Below are positions 7,309 to 16,198 of a DNA stretch of 25,382 nt, piece after piece. The DNA is from UBA6168 sp964573725 (GTDB lineage Bacteria > Bacteroidota > Bacteroidia > Chitinophagales > Saprospiraceae): positions 1-25,382 of the forward strand of contig CAZNLJ010000057.1 of assembly GCA_964573725.1 (NCBI GenBank). Reading direction: 5' to 3'. Each line of letters begins with the position of its first letter. The stretch's first letter is position 1. The notes under the pieces were generated by a model, which was not told the origin of the DNA, did not search any database, and saw only the letters and a program-made list of their open reading frames with translations. The position numbers and the translations under genes are program-made.

Positions 7309-10300
7309 TCACCAGGAATAGGCCGTCAATTCCGCATCATTTTTTCCGACAAACAAACAATTCCCCCGTTTGGTTGGCACTACGGCCAGGCTTCTTATTT
7401 CGCCGCGTTCCGACAGGCCCGCTTCCGCCGGCAGCAGCGGCCGGAACCCGCCCTGCCCGTCCCCGAGACAAAGGAGCCCGACACTTCCGTCGTAGATACC
7501 CGTCTCCGGCTTTGCCCGGTACTTGTTGCCGCCCAGCACCAGGTCGATGTGGCCGTCCCGGTTGATGTCCGCCGCTGCGACGGCATACACCGGACTGAAC
7601 TGGGCCGCCGCCGGCAGCTCGATGAATTCGAAGCTGCCGTCGCCGCGGTTGCGGAACCATCCGGTGGTCAAGACCTCCGCCTCCAGGCGAACCGCACCGG
7701 ACAGCTGCGCCGGGGTGAATAGGTCTTCGATGGTCTGGTTGGCGTAATCCTTGAAATAGAGATATTTCTTCTTCAGGTACGGCAACTGCCTGAGCAGGTC
7801 GCCGCGGAGCACCATCGGATAGGAGGCTTCGCCATTGTAGGCACAAAGGATTTGCTCCGCCGACCCGTTTTGGTCGAAGTCGTTGACCCACATCGTCAAC
7901 GGTCGACCGAACCCGGCCTTGAACCGGGAATTCCGGCCGTGGTTTCCCGCCACCAGGTCCGGTGCCCCGTCCCCGTCGATGTCCACGGCCAACAGGCTGT
8001 TCCACCAGCCCCGCAAGGGTCTGCCCGTGAGGGGCCGGGCCTCGAACCGGCCACCCGTATTGGTCAGTACGGTGACCGCCATCCACTCCCCGGCCACGAC
8101 AAGGTCCGGATCGCCGTCCCGGTCGATGTCCGTCCAGACGGCCGCACCGATCATCCCGATGTCCTTCAACGCGGCGGCCCGGGTCGCCGTGACATCCCGG
8201 AACCGGCCTTGCCCGTCGTTCTCCAACAGGTATCCGGAACAGGGCACCCCATGCAGGAAAGGCCGCAACCGGATTCCCACAAACAGGTCCTGGTCGCCGT
8301 CGCCGTCGAAATCCGCCGCGCACACGGTCCCGGTGCTCTCGAAGCTCGGCAGGGGCGACTGTGCAGCCCGCCGGAATCCGCCGTTCCCATCGTTGAGATA
8401 CAGCCTGTCGAGCAAGGCCGCCGAACTGCCTGGGAACTCACTGCCCCCGCTGCCGACGTACAGGTCCAGGTCGCCGTCGCCATCCGCATCGAACAAGGTA
8501 CACGCCGTATCCTCACTCAAGCGGTCCTTCTCCATGTCCGGGGAAACCCGGCGCGTGAAGCGCCCGTCCGGTCCTTGTATCAACCAGGTGCCGGCCGCAT
8601 CGCGCGCGCCGCCGATGAACAGGTCGTCCCGGCCGTCGCCGTTCACATCCCCGCGGCACATCGGCGGACCGGCATCCGAATACATCTGGAACAACAAGGG
8701 GTCCCGGTCGAAATCATTGAACTCGTTCTCGTGGTGGCGGTGTGTATCCTCCGCATAGCGGAAGGGTCTGAGCCAGGGAGTCGGCTGGACAGGTCCTTCC
8801 CCCCCGCTGTCCGGCGCGACCGCGGCCGCCTGGTCGAGTACCAGGAACTGGTCCGCCGCAACCTGCGTCCGGCGGCTCACCGTTCCGTCGGGCCAGGTGA
8901 CCACCAGGGAATCGACCAGCGTGACCGCTCCCAGCCCGAAGTGCAGCCGGCTGTCGACCGTCGATTCGAAGCCCCGCATGGGTGCCACCTCCAGGTATTG
9001 CACCAGCCCGGCCGCGTACAAGCGGGCCTTCGCGCCGATCGCATGGGTGTTGGCTCCCGAGCCGACCAGGCGCAGGTTCAGGAAATGGGCCGCGGTGGCA
9101 TCGGCTGCCGTATTGTTGCGGTAAACGGCAGCCGGCATATCCTGGTTGTTGAGCACCAGGTCCAGGTCGCCGTCGTTGTCGAGGTCGGCATAGGCGCTGC
9201 CGTTGGAGAAAGTGGTTTGGTCCAGGCCCCATTCGGCGGACAGGTTCTCGAAGGTCGGCACCAACAAGGCACCCGGCTCCGCCGGGCCGCCGGTATCCGG
9301 ACTCCCAAGCGCGTTGCGGAACGCATAATTCGGTAAGGGCTCCGCCGGCATGGCATCCACCATCCGGGTGATGGCCTTGCCCTCCCGGTGCAGGACCTTG
9401 CGGACCTGCTCCGGGTCGGAATAGAAGTTGACGTAATCCTGGTCGGTCAGGTCCTTCCCGATGCCGTTGGCGACGAAGATGTCCTTCCATCCGTCGTTGT
9501 CCATGTCCAGGATCAGGGCCCCCCAGCTCCAGTCGGTGGCGTGTACACCCGCCAGGCGGGCCGTTTCGGCGAAGACCGGCAGGCTCGAACTGTCCTTCGC
9601 CGGTGCCGGTCCCAGGTTGAGCTGCAAGGTGTTCCGGGTGAACTGGTGGTAATAACCGTTCTGGACTTCCCGGCGGTAGAGGTCCCATCCCTCGAATTTG
9701 GTCTTGGTCTTGATCCGGCGGTCGTCCGCCGGCAACATCTCCGTCACGAAGATATCCGGCCGGCCGTCGTTGTTGAGGTCCGCTATGTCGGCGCCCATGC
9801 TGCCCATGCTGGTTTCCCGGATGGAGGTTTCCAGGACCTCCCGAAACGAGGGGGCCCCGGAAATCCCGGATCGGTTGAGGTACAGGTAATCCCGTTCGAA
9901 GAAATCATTGGAGACGAAAAGGTCCTGCGCACCGTCGAGGTCGAGGTCGCCGACGGCCACACCGAGCCCGAACCCGATCTGGCTGCGGTAGATGCCAGCT
10001 TCGGCACTGACATCGGTGAAGCGGATCCGGCCGTCGGCCGTCCGGTCCTGTCGATAGAGCTTGTTCCCGCCCTGCGGGTCGGGGATATTGCGTTGGTCCC
10101 GGATGAGGTCGTACCCCCCGACCGAGCGGAGGGAGTTGTTCAGCAGGTAGAGGTCGAGGTCGCCGTCCCGGTCGAAGTCCAGGAATGCGGCATGGACGGA
10201 AAGGCCTTCGTCGTCGAGCCCGTATGCTACCGCACTTTCGGTGAAGGTCGGCGGTGCGCCTTCCGTGGCATTGTTGATAAAAAGTTCGTTCCGGCGTTGC

Positions 10301-10755
10301 GGCCCGCCGGGCGGACCGGACTTACACACATAGAGGTCGAGCCATCCGTCGCCGTTGACATCGGCGACGGCCACGCCGCTGGACCAGACGTCCCGGCTGC
10401 CGACGCCGGCGGCGGCGGTGATATCCTCGAAGCGGAGCTCGCCCCGGTTCAGGTAGAGCCTGTTGCTGACCATGTTGCCGCAGAAGTACAGGTCGGGCAA
10501 GCCGTCCCGGTTGAAATCGCCCACCCCGACGCCACCGCCGTTGTAGAAATTGCGGAAGGTATAGCAATTCAGTTCCTCCGTGTAGGCGACCCGATTGACA
10601 AAGTCGATACCGGACACATCCGGGGAGATGGCGGTGAACCGGGTCGCCGGCGGCGGCGCGGCCGTCTCCCGGCATCCTGTCGGACCGACGGAAATGGCCG
10701 GCAGGGCCAACCACAGCAAAACGGGAAGATGGGAAAGGGCACGGATCATTTTCAT
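7309..10755 (-). CDS. Exported double beta-propeller protein: FG-GAP/VCBS repeats and UnbV/ASPIC domain
   Basis: A 1148-residue protein of the CRTAC1-like group, read from ATG 10755 (MKMIRALSHLPVLLWLALPA). The N-terminus is a secretion signal; Cys28 in GPTGC is a weak lipobox, so it may be a lipoprotein. Seven calcium-loop repeats of the DxDxDG type follow (from DFNRDG at residues 80-85 to DLDNDG), then a UnbV/ASPIC domain at about 565-645 (ending near GTVSRRTQVAADQFLVLDQ), then seven more loops (DVNGDG near 700 to DINRDG near 1065; one is degenerate, DFDQNG). The pattern suggests two seven-bladed propellers around the UnbV domain. Such proteins are often encoded beside SusC/SusD in Bacteroidota; a surface role in binding the imported ligand is inference. 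The frame is open to 10932, but the added residues lack a signal sequence, so the inner start is chosen. Confidence 0.92.
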   Translation of the reverse strand: MKMIRALSHLPVLLWLALPAISVGPTGCRETAAPPPATRFTAISPDVSGIDFVNRVAYTEELNCYTFRNFYNGGGVGVGDFNRDGLPDLYFCGNMVSNRLYLNRGELRFEDITAAAGVGSRDVWSSGVAVADVNGDGWLDLYVCKSGPPGGPQRRNELFINNATEGAPPTFTESAVAYGLDDEGLSVHAAFLDFDRDGDLDLYLLNNSLRSVGGYDLIRDQRNIPDPQGGNKLYRQDRTADGRIRFTDVSAEAGIYRSQIGFGLGVAVGDLDLDGAQDLFVSNDFFERDYLYLNRSGISGAPSFREVLETSIRETSMGSMGADIADLNNDGRPDIFVTEMLPADDRRIKTKTKFEGWDLYRREVQNGYYHQFTRNTLQLNLGPAPAKDSSSLPVFAETARLAGVHATDWSWGALILDMDNDGWKDIFVANGIGKDLTDQDYVNFYSDPEQVRKVLHREGKAITRMVDAMPAEPLPNYAFRNALGSPDTGGPAEPGALLVPTFENLSAEWGLDQTTFSNGSAYADLDNDGDLDLVLNNQDMPAAVYRNNTAADATAAHFLNLRLVGSGANTHAIGAKARLYAAGLVQYLEVAPMRGFESTVDSRLHFGLGAVTLVDSLVVTWPDGTVSRRTQVAADQFLVLDQAAAVAPDSGGEGPVQPTPWLRPFRYAEDTHRHHENEFNDFDRDPLLFQMYSDAGPPMCRGDVNGDGRDDLFIGGARDAAGTWLIQGPDGRFTRRVSPDMEKDRLSEDTACTLFDADGDGDLDLYVGSGGSEFPGSSAALLDRLYLNDGNGGFRRAAQSPLPSFESTGTVCAADFDGDGDQDLFVGIRLRPFLHGVPCSGYLLENDGQGRFRDVTATRAAALKDIGMIGAAVWTDIDRDGDPDLVVAGEWMAVTVLTNTGGRFEARPLTGRPLRGWWNSLLAVDIDGDGAPDLVAGNHGRNSRFKAGFGRPLTMWVNDFDQNGSAEQILCAYNGEASYPMVLRGDLLRQLPYLKKKYLYFKDYANQTIEDLFTPAQLSGAVRLEAEVLTTGWFRNRGDGSFEFIELPAAAQFSPVYAVAAADINRDGHIDLVLGGNKYRAKPETGIYDGSVGLLCLGDGQGGFRPLLPAEAGLSERGEIRSLAVVPTKRGNCLFVGKNDAELTAYSW

Positions 10756-11077
10756 AATAGGAGGCATATGAATCCGGGGCTGGGGCCGGGAGCAGCCATC
10801 GCCGGTCGGCGGAAAAAGAAGATCCGGGTTGTCGCGGTGCTGTCCCGCTCCGCACCCTATCTCGGTTTCCGGGAGGGGCCTTGCGCGGTCCGCAGCCGGA
10901 TGCGATGGCTCAGGAATGAAGAAAGCAAGCAACCGGAGGGGCTGCTTGCTTTCTGTAGGGAAGGATTTCCGGCCCTACACAGCGGCCGGGGGGCGGCTTC
11001 CGGCGGTATATGCTACCGGGAGGAAGCCCCTTGGCCGGCCGGTGGTCGGCGGAAAAACCATCGTTTCGGCGAACCGA
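10756..11077. other. Hairpin-rich gap between susD-like and FG-GAP genes
   Basis: This 322-nt non-coding gap lies between two minus-strand genes. It holds three adjacent potential hairpins: a CTTCC/GGTA...TACC/GGAAG structure near 10996-11026, TGTAGGG (10954-10960) with CCCTACA (10973-10979), and the perfect 12-bp stem at 10920-10954 listed separately. No TAnnTTTG-type promoter for the FG-GAP gene was seen in the 165 nt before its start. Confidence 0.45.
10920..10954 (-). terminator. Probable terminator of the susC-susD transcript
   Basis: AGAAAGCAAGCA (10920-10931) and TGCTTGCTTTCT (10943-10954) form a perfect 12-bp stem around an 11-nt loop. On the minus strand the 3' arm ends CTTTCT and continues TCATTCC, a pyrimidine-rich tail. 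It lies about 124 nt after the susD stop. The stem is strong but the T-run is interrupted, so it may leak into the FG-GAP gene. Confidence 0.5.
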
Positions 11078-12637
11078 TCAATAGCAGGGATTCTGCACGA
11101 GGTTCGGGTTGGCCTGGATCTGTTCGGCCGGGATCGGGAAGATGGTCTTGCAATCTTCGGAAGCCGGTTTGAAGGCCCAGGGGGAAGTGAACTTGCCGAA
11201 ACGAATCAGGTCCTGGCGACGCCAGCCTTCGTAGAACATTTCGCGGCCGCGTTCCGCCAGCAGGTCGTCGGGCGTAAGGCTGGCGAAACCGTCGATGCCG
11301 GCACGCTGGCGGACCTGGTTGACCAGGGCGAGCGCTTCGGCGTCCCCGTTGTTCTGGTGCCAGAGCGCTTCGGCACGCATCAGCAGGACGTCGGCATAAC
11401 GCAGGAGCGGGAAGTCGTTGTCCAGGTTTTCCGTAGCACCGGATACGAATTCGAACTTACCGACACGGGCACCGGCCTGGCGGTGGGCGTTGGGTTCGAG
11501 GGCGTTGATTTCCGGCGTGAAATTGAGTTCCGGACCATCCGGGTCGTCGGCGGAACTATCGAGTACGCGGTCGATGCCATTGGCCTTGTACTGCGGGCCG
11601 GCGTGGAAGTTACCGCGGACCTTTTGGTTGCCGAACTCCCCTTTGCGGACGTCACCGTCCTCATAGGCATCGTAGAATTCCTGCAGGGTGCAATAGCCGT
11701 TCCAGGGCTGGAAAGTCAGGTTGAACGTCTCCTGGCTGCTGTAGTGCAGCGTCATGGCCGGCAGGTTGAAGCCGGTGGCCTGGTTCCTGTCGTAAGGGAT
11801 GACGAAGATATTCTCCTTGCTGGCGTCGTTGCGGGCGTTGAAATTGGCGAAGTAGTTACCCTCCAGGCTGTAGACGCCGGAGTTGATGACCTCGTTGCAA
11901 GCGGCGGCGGCATCCGCCCACCGCGGGGAGCCCGTGTAGACCTCCGCGTTCAGGTACAGCTTGGCCAACAGGGCTTGGCCGACATAATAGTTGATCCGGG
12001 CATACGTGGAGCCGTCGACCTTCTTGGTCAGGTTCGGGACGTTCTGCAGCAGTTCGTTTTCGACGAAAGCGAACACTTCGGAACGGGACCGGGTCGCCGG
12101 GTTCGGCTCGGAATCCGCGAAGCTGGTCACGATCGGAACGTTGCCGTAGGAATCCAGCAGCCAGTAGTAGAACATGGCGCGGAGCACCTTGACTTCGCCG
12201 ACGAAGCTGGCCGCCTGTTCCGTGGAGACCTTGCCCTCGGAGACCAGGGTTTCGAAGAGGGCGATGACCCGGTTGCAGTTGTTGATACCGCCGTAGAGGA
12301 AGTTCCAGCCACCGGCGACGGAGCCTTCGTTGGAGGTGTACTGGTGGCGGTGTACCCGCAGCCAGATACCGCCGTCGAACCAGTCGGAACCGCGTTGCGG
12401 GATCATGATCTCATCGGAGGAAACCTCGTTCATGGAGAACAGGCCGCCGTGGTTGGCGAAGCCGTAGAGGCTGGTGTACGTGGCCCCCAGGGCGGAGATG
12501 AACTGCTCTTCCGTGGTAGGGAACGTATCGTTGGTCAACTCGCTGAAGGGCGTCTCGTCCAGGTCGGTACAAGACTGGGTGGAGAACACCACCAACGCGC
12601 CAGCCAACAGTAACTTATTGAAAATTTTAATCTTCAT
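11078..12637 (-). CDS. SusD/RagB family outer-membrane nutrient-binding lipoprotein
   Basis: A 519-residue protein, the usual SusD length. The N-terminus is a lipoprotein signal (MKIKIFNKLLLAGALVVFSTQSC, Cys23), followed at once by the family-typical DLDETPFSEL segment. The middle has alpha-helical TPR-like SusD features (WNFLYGGINNCNRVI, EVKVLRAMFYYWLLDSYGNVP), and the C-terminal half contains the signatures DFPLLRYADVLLMRAEAL and VNQVRQRAGI, closing with the typical IPAEQIQANPNLVQNPCY. SusD proteins sit on the cell surface as lids on their SusC partner and capture the ligand. The gene lies 88 nt after susC on the same strand, an ordinary two-gene unit. The substrate is unknown, and no glycoside hydrolase is seen nearby to suggest a glycan. 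Confidence 0.96.
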   Translation of the reverse strand: MKIKIFNKLLLAGALVVFSTQSCTDLDETPFSELTNDTFPTTEEQFISALGATYTSLYGFANHGGLFSMNEVSSDEIMIPQRGSDWFDGGIWLRVHRHQYTSNEGSVAGGWNFLYGGINNCNRVIALFETLVSEGKVSTEQAASFVGEVKVLRAMFYYWLLDSYGNVPIVTSFADSEPNPATRSRSEVFAFVENELLQNVPNLTKKVDGSTYARINYYVGQALLAKLYLNAEVYTGSPRWADAAAACNEVINSGVYSLEGNYFANFNARNDASKENIFVIPYDRNQATGFNLPAMTLHYSSQETFNLTFQPWNGYCTLQEFYDAYEDGDVRKGEFGNQKVRGNFHAGPQYKANGIDRVLDSSADDPDGPELNFTPEINALEPNAHRQAGARVGKFEFVSGATENLDNDFPLLRYADVLLMRAEALWHQNNGDAEALALVNQVRQRAGIDGFASLTPDDLLAERGREMFYEGWRRQDLIRFGKFTSPWAFKPASEDCKTIFPIPAEQIQANPNLVQNPCY

Positions 12638-12707
12638 GACTAAAAATCTTTATTTAAAGGTTTAGTGTTGGACTTCGTCCGGAACGCAATGACCTAACAA
12701 CGTCAGG

Positions 12708-12722
12708 CCGGAATTGTTCCGG
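12708..12722 (-). other. Small hairpin in the susC-susD gap
   Basis: CCGGAA (12708-12713) and TTCCGG (12717-12722) form a perfect 6-bp stem with a 3-nt loop, starting 4 nt after the susC stop codon. No T-run follows. It could tune the ratio of susC to susD mRNA, by analogy with intercistronic hairpins, but this is weak inference. Confidence 0.3.
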
Positions 12723-12725
12723 AAA

Positions 12726-15700
12726 TCAGAATCCGAGGTTCACACCGAAGCTGACCGAGTAGGAACGGAAGTAGGTGTTCCGGCGGTCGAGGCCCGGTGC
12801 CAGGGGATCGTTGCGGAAGCTCTGGCCGCCGTTGTCGGCATCCCCCGTATCCACGAAGCGGACGTTGGGGTCCACACCGGTGTAGTTGGTGATGTAGAAC
12901 AGGTTCCGGCCCGTCAGGAACAGGCGGAGCGGGCGGTTGCCGGCGAGCTTCAGGTTGTAGCCGACGGTGGCGTTGTCCAGGCAGAGGAAGGAAGCTTTTT
13001 CCACGGCATAGCTGGAGAACTTCGGCTGGCCGAAGAGCGACTCGCTGAATTCGGAGGTGATGACCTGGTTTTCGATCGGACGGGAGGACGTATTGCCCAG
13101 CGTCTCGTAGAAGTTGCGGTACATGTTCACCAGGTCATGGCCGAAATCACCGCGCAGGAAGAAGTTGAAATCGAGGTTGCCGAAGCGGAAGGTATTGGAG
13201 ATACCGAGGGAGAAATCCGGGAGGCCGTTGCCGATGACGGCGCGGTCATCGCCGCCGACTCCGATTTCGAGCGTACCGTCGCCGTCCACATCCTGGAACA
13301 CCCAGTCGCCGTTCTCATCGACGCCGGTGTAGACCGGGCCGACAATCTGGCCGATTTCGGAACCGCCGAACACCCCGATGGTCGGGTCGTCGTTCTGGCC
13401 GGGCGCACCCGGGGAGGTGGCGAAATCATAGGTGACGGCATTGCCGCCCTGGAAGAACTGGTAGGTCGGATTGTCTGCATCCACGGTGTCGAGGATGGTG
13501 CGGAAGGTGGAGAACACCAGGCGCGGTTCCCAGCTGAAGGAGCTGGCGGTATGGGTGTAACCGATGGACAGTTCCAGACCGGAGGTCTTGAGGGCGACGT
13601 CCTCGAGGTTGGCCCAGGTACGGGAAGCGAAGTTCGGCGGAACCGGGACCGGCGTGAAATAGATCAGGTCGTTGGTGGTCCGGTTGAAATAGTCGACGGA
13701 ACCGGTCACCTTGTAATCCATGAATGCGAAATCCAGACCGGCGTTGAACTCGCCCTTGGTTTCCCACTTCAGGTCCGGGTTGGCGTTGCGGGAAGGACCG
13801 ATGGCCGGGACAAAGGCGCCGTTGTAGAAGAAGTTGCCCTGGCGGGTGTAGGTGAACTGGGAGAGGTAGCTGGACGGCGGGATTGCCCCGGTGAGGCCGT
13901 AGCCGAGGCGGAGCTTGAGGTTGTCCACCCCGTCGATCTGGGCCAGCTTGTTGATGTCCATCCCGGCGGAGAAAGCCGGGAACACACCCCACTTGTTTCC
14001 TTCCCCGAAGCGGGTGGAACCTTCGCGGCGGACGGAGGCCGTGAGGTAGTAGGTGTCGTCGATATTCAGGTTGGCACGGCCGAAGAAGCCGATGACGCGG
14101 TATTCCTCCTGGAAGGAGCTGACGGCGGCCGGGTCGCCCAGGGCGGCACGCTGGCCGAAGTTCAGGTTGTTGTAGGAGAGGTCGTTGGTGATGAAGCGGG
14201 TGGCATTGGCGCTGAAGCCCTGGGTGTTGAACTCCTGGAAGGAGTATCCACCCAGCAACTGGAGGCTGTTCTTGCCGAATTCCGCCGTATAGTTGACGGT
14301 GGATTCGAAGAGTTCCGTGCTGCGGTCCTGGGTCTGCCGGCTGGCGACCCCTTTTTCGTTGAAGCCGCGGAAGTAGGCGTTGCTCGGATAGAATTGTCCG
14401 AAGATGTCGCTTTCCTTCTGCTGGGAATAGCTGGCGGAGACCGTCAGGCCCTTCGTCAGTTCGTAATCGCCGCGGATGCTCACGAGGAGGTCCTTCTGGG
14501 AACCGTCGTTGACACTTTGTTCGGCGATGGCGAGCGGGTTGAAGTAGTCGAAGTTTTCCTGCTGGAAGTATCCGCCGTACTTGGCATCCAGGGCCGCATC
14601 ATAGCGGGGGGAGCCGGCGATGTCGGACCAGCGGGCCGGGGCCGTCGGATTGTAGAGGGTGGCATACCGGAAGGCTTCCCGGAAACCGAACTCGGATTTG
14701 CGTTCGGTGGCGGAGACGTTCAGGCCGATGGTCAGCCGGTCGTCCAGTGCCTTTTGGGAAAGGTTGAGACGGCCGTTGAGCTGGTTGAAGCCGGAGTTGA
14801 TGCCGATACCGTCGATATCCCGCACGTTGAAGGCCGCCCGGTAGGTGGTCTTGCCCACGCCGCCGGACATGGAGAGGTTGTGCACGTGGGAGATGGCGTT
14901 GCGGGTGACCAGGCCCATCCAGTCGGTGTCTTCCCCGAAATCGAGTGCCTGCAGGCGGCTGGCCGCCTCGCCGGAATCAAAGAAATTGTTCAGACCGATT
15001 CCGCGCAGGCGCAGGAACTCCTCGCGGTCGGCCACCGGCACGCGCTTGGCGATGCCTTCCATGGTGACGTAACCGTTGTAGTCCACGTTGGTCTTGCCAC
15101 CCACCCCTTTCTTGGTGGTGATGATGATGACCCCGGAGGAGGCCCGGGAACCGTAGATGGCGGCGGCGGAACCGTCCTTGAGGACATCGATGGACTCGAT
15201 GTCGTTCGGGTCGACGGTCTGCAGGGATGCCCCGATGACCCCGTCGATGATGACGAGCGGGGAGGTGTTCGCACCCAAGGTGCTCAACCCCCGGAGCCGG
15301 ACCGTCGCTTCCCCGTTGGGGTCGCTGCCCGGCTGGGAAATCTGGAGACCCGCCACCTTACCCTGCACCAACTGCAAGGGGTCGTTGACCTGGCCCTGGT
15401 TGAAATCCTCGGCCTTGACGCTGGCGACGGCACTGGTCACTTCCTTGGAGCGCTGGGTGCCGTAACCGACCACCACCACTTCGTCCAGCAGGGAACCCGC
15501 CGACATGGCCACGTCGTATACGTTGCCTACACCGAGGGTGATCCGCTGGGAGGCGAAACCCGTGTACGTGAATTCCAGCTCGGTCGCACCCGCCGGCACC
15601 TCCAACTGGTAGGAACCGTCGATGTCGGTAATCGTACCGGCACTGGTGCCGATCACCAGGATGTTGGCACCGATGAGCGGATCGCCGGATTCGGCGTCGG

Positions 15701-15806
15701 TCACCTTGCCGCTGACCGTGCGCTGGGCCATGGCCAGCGAACTCATGCCCATGGCCACCAGCAGCAGCAACAGGCATTTAGTCATGTTGTCGAACGTAAG
15801 TTTCAT
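12726..15806 (-). CDS. SusC/RagA family TonB-linked outer-membrane transporter
   Basis: A 1026-residue protein. The signal peptide ends SLAMA-Q (residues 1-27); a carboxypeptidase-regulatory-like domain follows (about 29-107: RTVSGKVTDAESGDPLIGAN, YTGFASQ), then the SusC hallmark VVVGYGTQ (111-118), a plug domain with VRLRGLSTLGAN, PLVIIDGV, IESIDVLKDGSAAAIYGSRA and SGVIIITTKKG, and a large beta-barrel ending SVSFGVNLGF with the expected C-terminal aromatic residue. With the SusD lipoprotein just downstream it would form a SusCD pedal-bin transporter powered by TonB-ExbBD. It is the first gene of the minus-strand block. A late segment (VDENGDWVFQDVDGDGTLEI) is a common SusC feature. The start at 15806 gives a normal signal peptide; ATG 15785 (MTKCLLLLL) is a workable alternative. 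Confidence 0.97.
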   Translation of the reverse strand: MKLTFDNMTKCLLLLLVAMGMSSLAMAQRTVSGKVTDAESGDPLIGANILVIGTSAGTITDIDGSYQLEVPAGATELEFTYTGFASQRITLGVGNVYDVAMSAGSLLDEVVVVGYGTQRSKEVTSAVASVKAEDFNQGQVNDPLQLVQGKVAGLQISQPGSDPNGEATVRLRGLSTLGANTSPLVIIDGVIGASLQTVDPNDIESIDVLKDGSAAAIYGSRASSGVIIITTKKGVGGKTNVDYNGYVTMEGIAKRVPVADREEFLRLRGIGLNNFFDSGEAASRLQALDFGEDTDWMGLVTRNAISHVHNLSMSGGVGKTTYRAAFNVRDIDGIGINSGFNQLNGRLNLSQKALDDRLTIGLNVSATERKSEFGFREAFRYATLYNPTAPARWSDIAGSPRYDAALDAKYGGYFQQENFDYFNPLAIAEQSVNDGSQKDLLVSIRGDYELTKGLTVSASYSQQKESDIFGQFYPSNAYFRGFNEKGVASRQTQDRSTELFESTVNYTAEFGKNSLQLLGGYSFQEFNTQGFSANATRFITNDLSYNNLNFGQRAALGDPAAVSSFQEEYRVIGFFGRANLNIDDTYYLTASVRREGSTRFGEGNKWGVFPAFSAGMDINKLAQIDGVDNLKLRLGYGLTGAIPPSSYLSQFTYTRQGNFFYNGAFVPAIGPSRNANPDLKWETKGEFNAGLDFAFMDYKVTGSVDYFNRTTNDLIYFTPVPVPPNFASRTWANLEDVALKTSGLELSIGYTHTASSFSWEPRLVFSTFRTILDTVDADNPTYQFFQGGNAVTYDFATSPGAPGQNDDPTIGVFGGSEIGQIVGPVYTGVDENGDWVFQDVDGDGTLEIGVGGDDRAVIGNGLPDFSLGISNTFRFGNLDFNFFLRGDFGHDLVNMYRNFYETLGNTSSRPIENQVITSEFSESLFGQPKFSSYAVEKASFLCLDNATVGYNLKLAGNRPLRLFLTGRNLFYITNYTGVDPNVRFVDTGDADNGGQSFRNDPLAPGLDRRNTYFRSYSVSFGVNLGF

Positions 15807-16198
15807 ACATCAATTTAGGTTTAGTTAGAAAAATGAAATCCGAAAATATCGATAGAATAGAAATGATTCCCTGTCGCTTGGCCGGCCCATACACCGGCTT
15901 CTCCCCTTAATGCCGAAATTCGAATTGGACGCGCAAAAATCATAAATTCGGATGAATTGACCAAGAAACAAGCCCGGATGACACCTTTTCGATAGAAATA
16001 AATCATTTGATTCGGAAAAATATCCCTTTTGTTCTGTTTTGTTCAAATATATCCAAACTTATATCGGAACGATCGAAACACCTTTTTTGCTGCCCTTCCG
16101 GCATTCCCCCGTCCGATTCCCGCCGTTTCTTCTCGAAATCGTCTTTTCCGCGACCCTTTTTCGGCCTTGGTTTGTTATCGTATGCAAACAACCCCGGC
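15807..16198. other. AT-rich divergent regulatory region between susC and the retropepsin-like gene
   Basis: This 392-nt non-coding region is much richer in A+T than the neighbouring genes. On the minus strand it carries two exact TAnnTTTG motifs, at 16044-16051 and 16054-16061, and near matches at 15934-15941 (GATTTTTG, with TTG 20 nt upstream at 15962-15964) and 15841-15848. On the plus strand a 7-of-8 match, TTGGTTTG, lies at 16167-16174, 24 nt before the ATG at 16199. The open frame from 16007 into the plus-strand gene is not convincing as coding. Confidence 0.5.
16044..16061 (-). promoter_or_regulatory. Two overlapping-range -7 motifs upstream of susC
   Basis: On the minus strand TATATTTG (16051-16044) and TAAGTTTG (16061-16054) both match TAnnTTTG exactly. 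No exact TTG lies at the usual distance upstream. If used, the susC mRNA would carry a leader of roughly 240 nt, long enough for post-transcriptional control. The weaker pair at 15934-15964 is an alternative with correct spacing. Confidence 0.35.

Noticed and set aside
6995..7312. N-terminal extension of the small lipoprotein to 7312
   Set aside because: The added residues are low-complexity Gly/Arg/Pro sequence and would place a clear lipoprotein signal peptide in the middle of the protein; the frame also overlaps the end of the FG-GAP gene.
10756..10932. Longer start for the FG-GAP protein at 10932
   Set aside because: The extra 59 residues are Pro/Arg-rich without a signal sequence, and they cross the 3' arm of the hairpin at 10920-10954, whereas a normal secretion signal begins at 10755.
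12714..15818. A 1034-residue open frame on the plus strand, opposite the whole of susC
   Set aside because: It mirrors the sense gene almost end to end and is rich in Gly, Val, Glu and Asp with no recognisable domain or signal peptide. Long antisense frames are expected in GC-rich genes with biased codons. Similar frames opposite 300-3191, 4091-6358, 7309-10755, 16199-17470 and 17886-24857 were dropped for the same reason.
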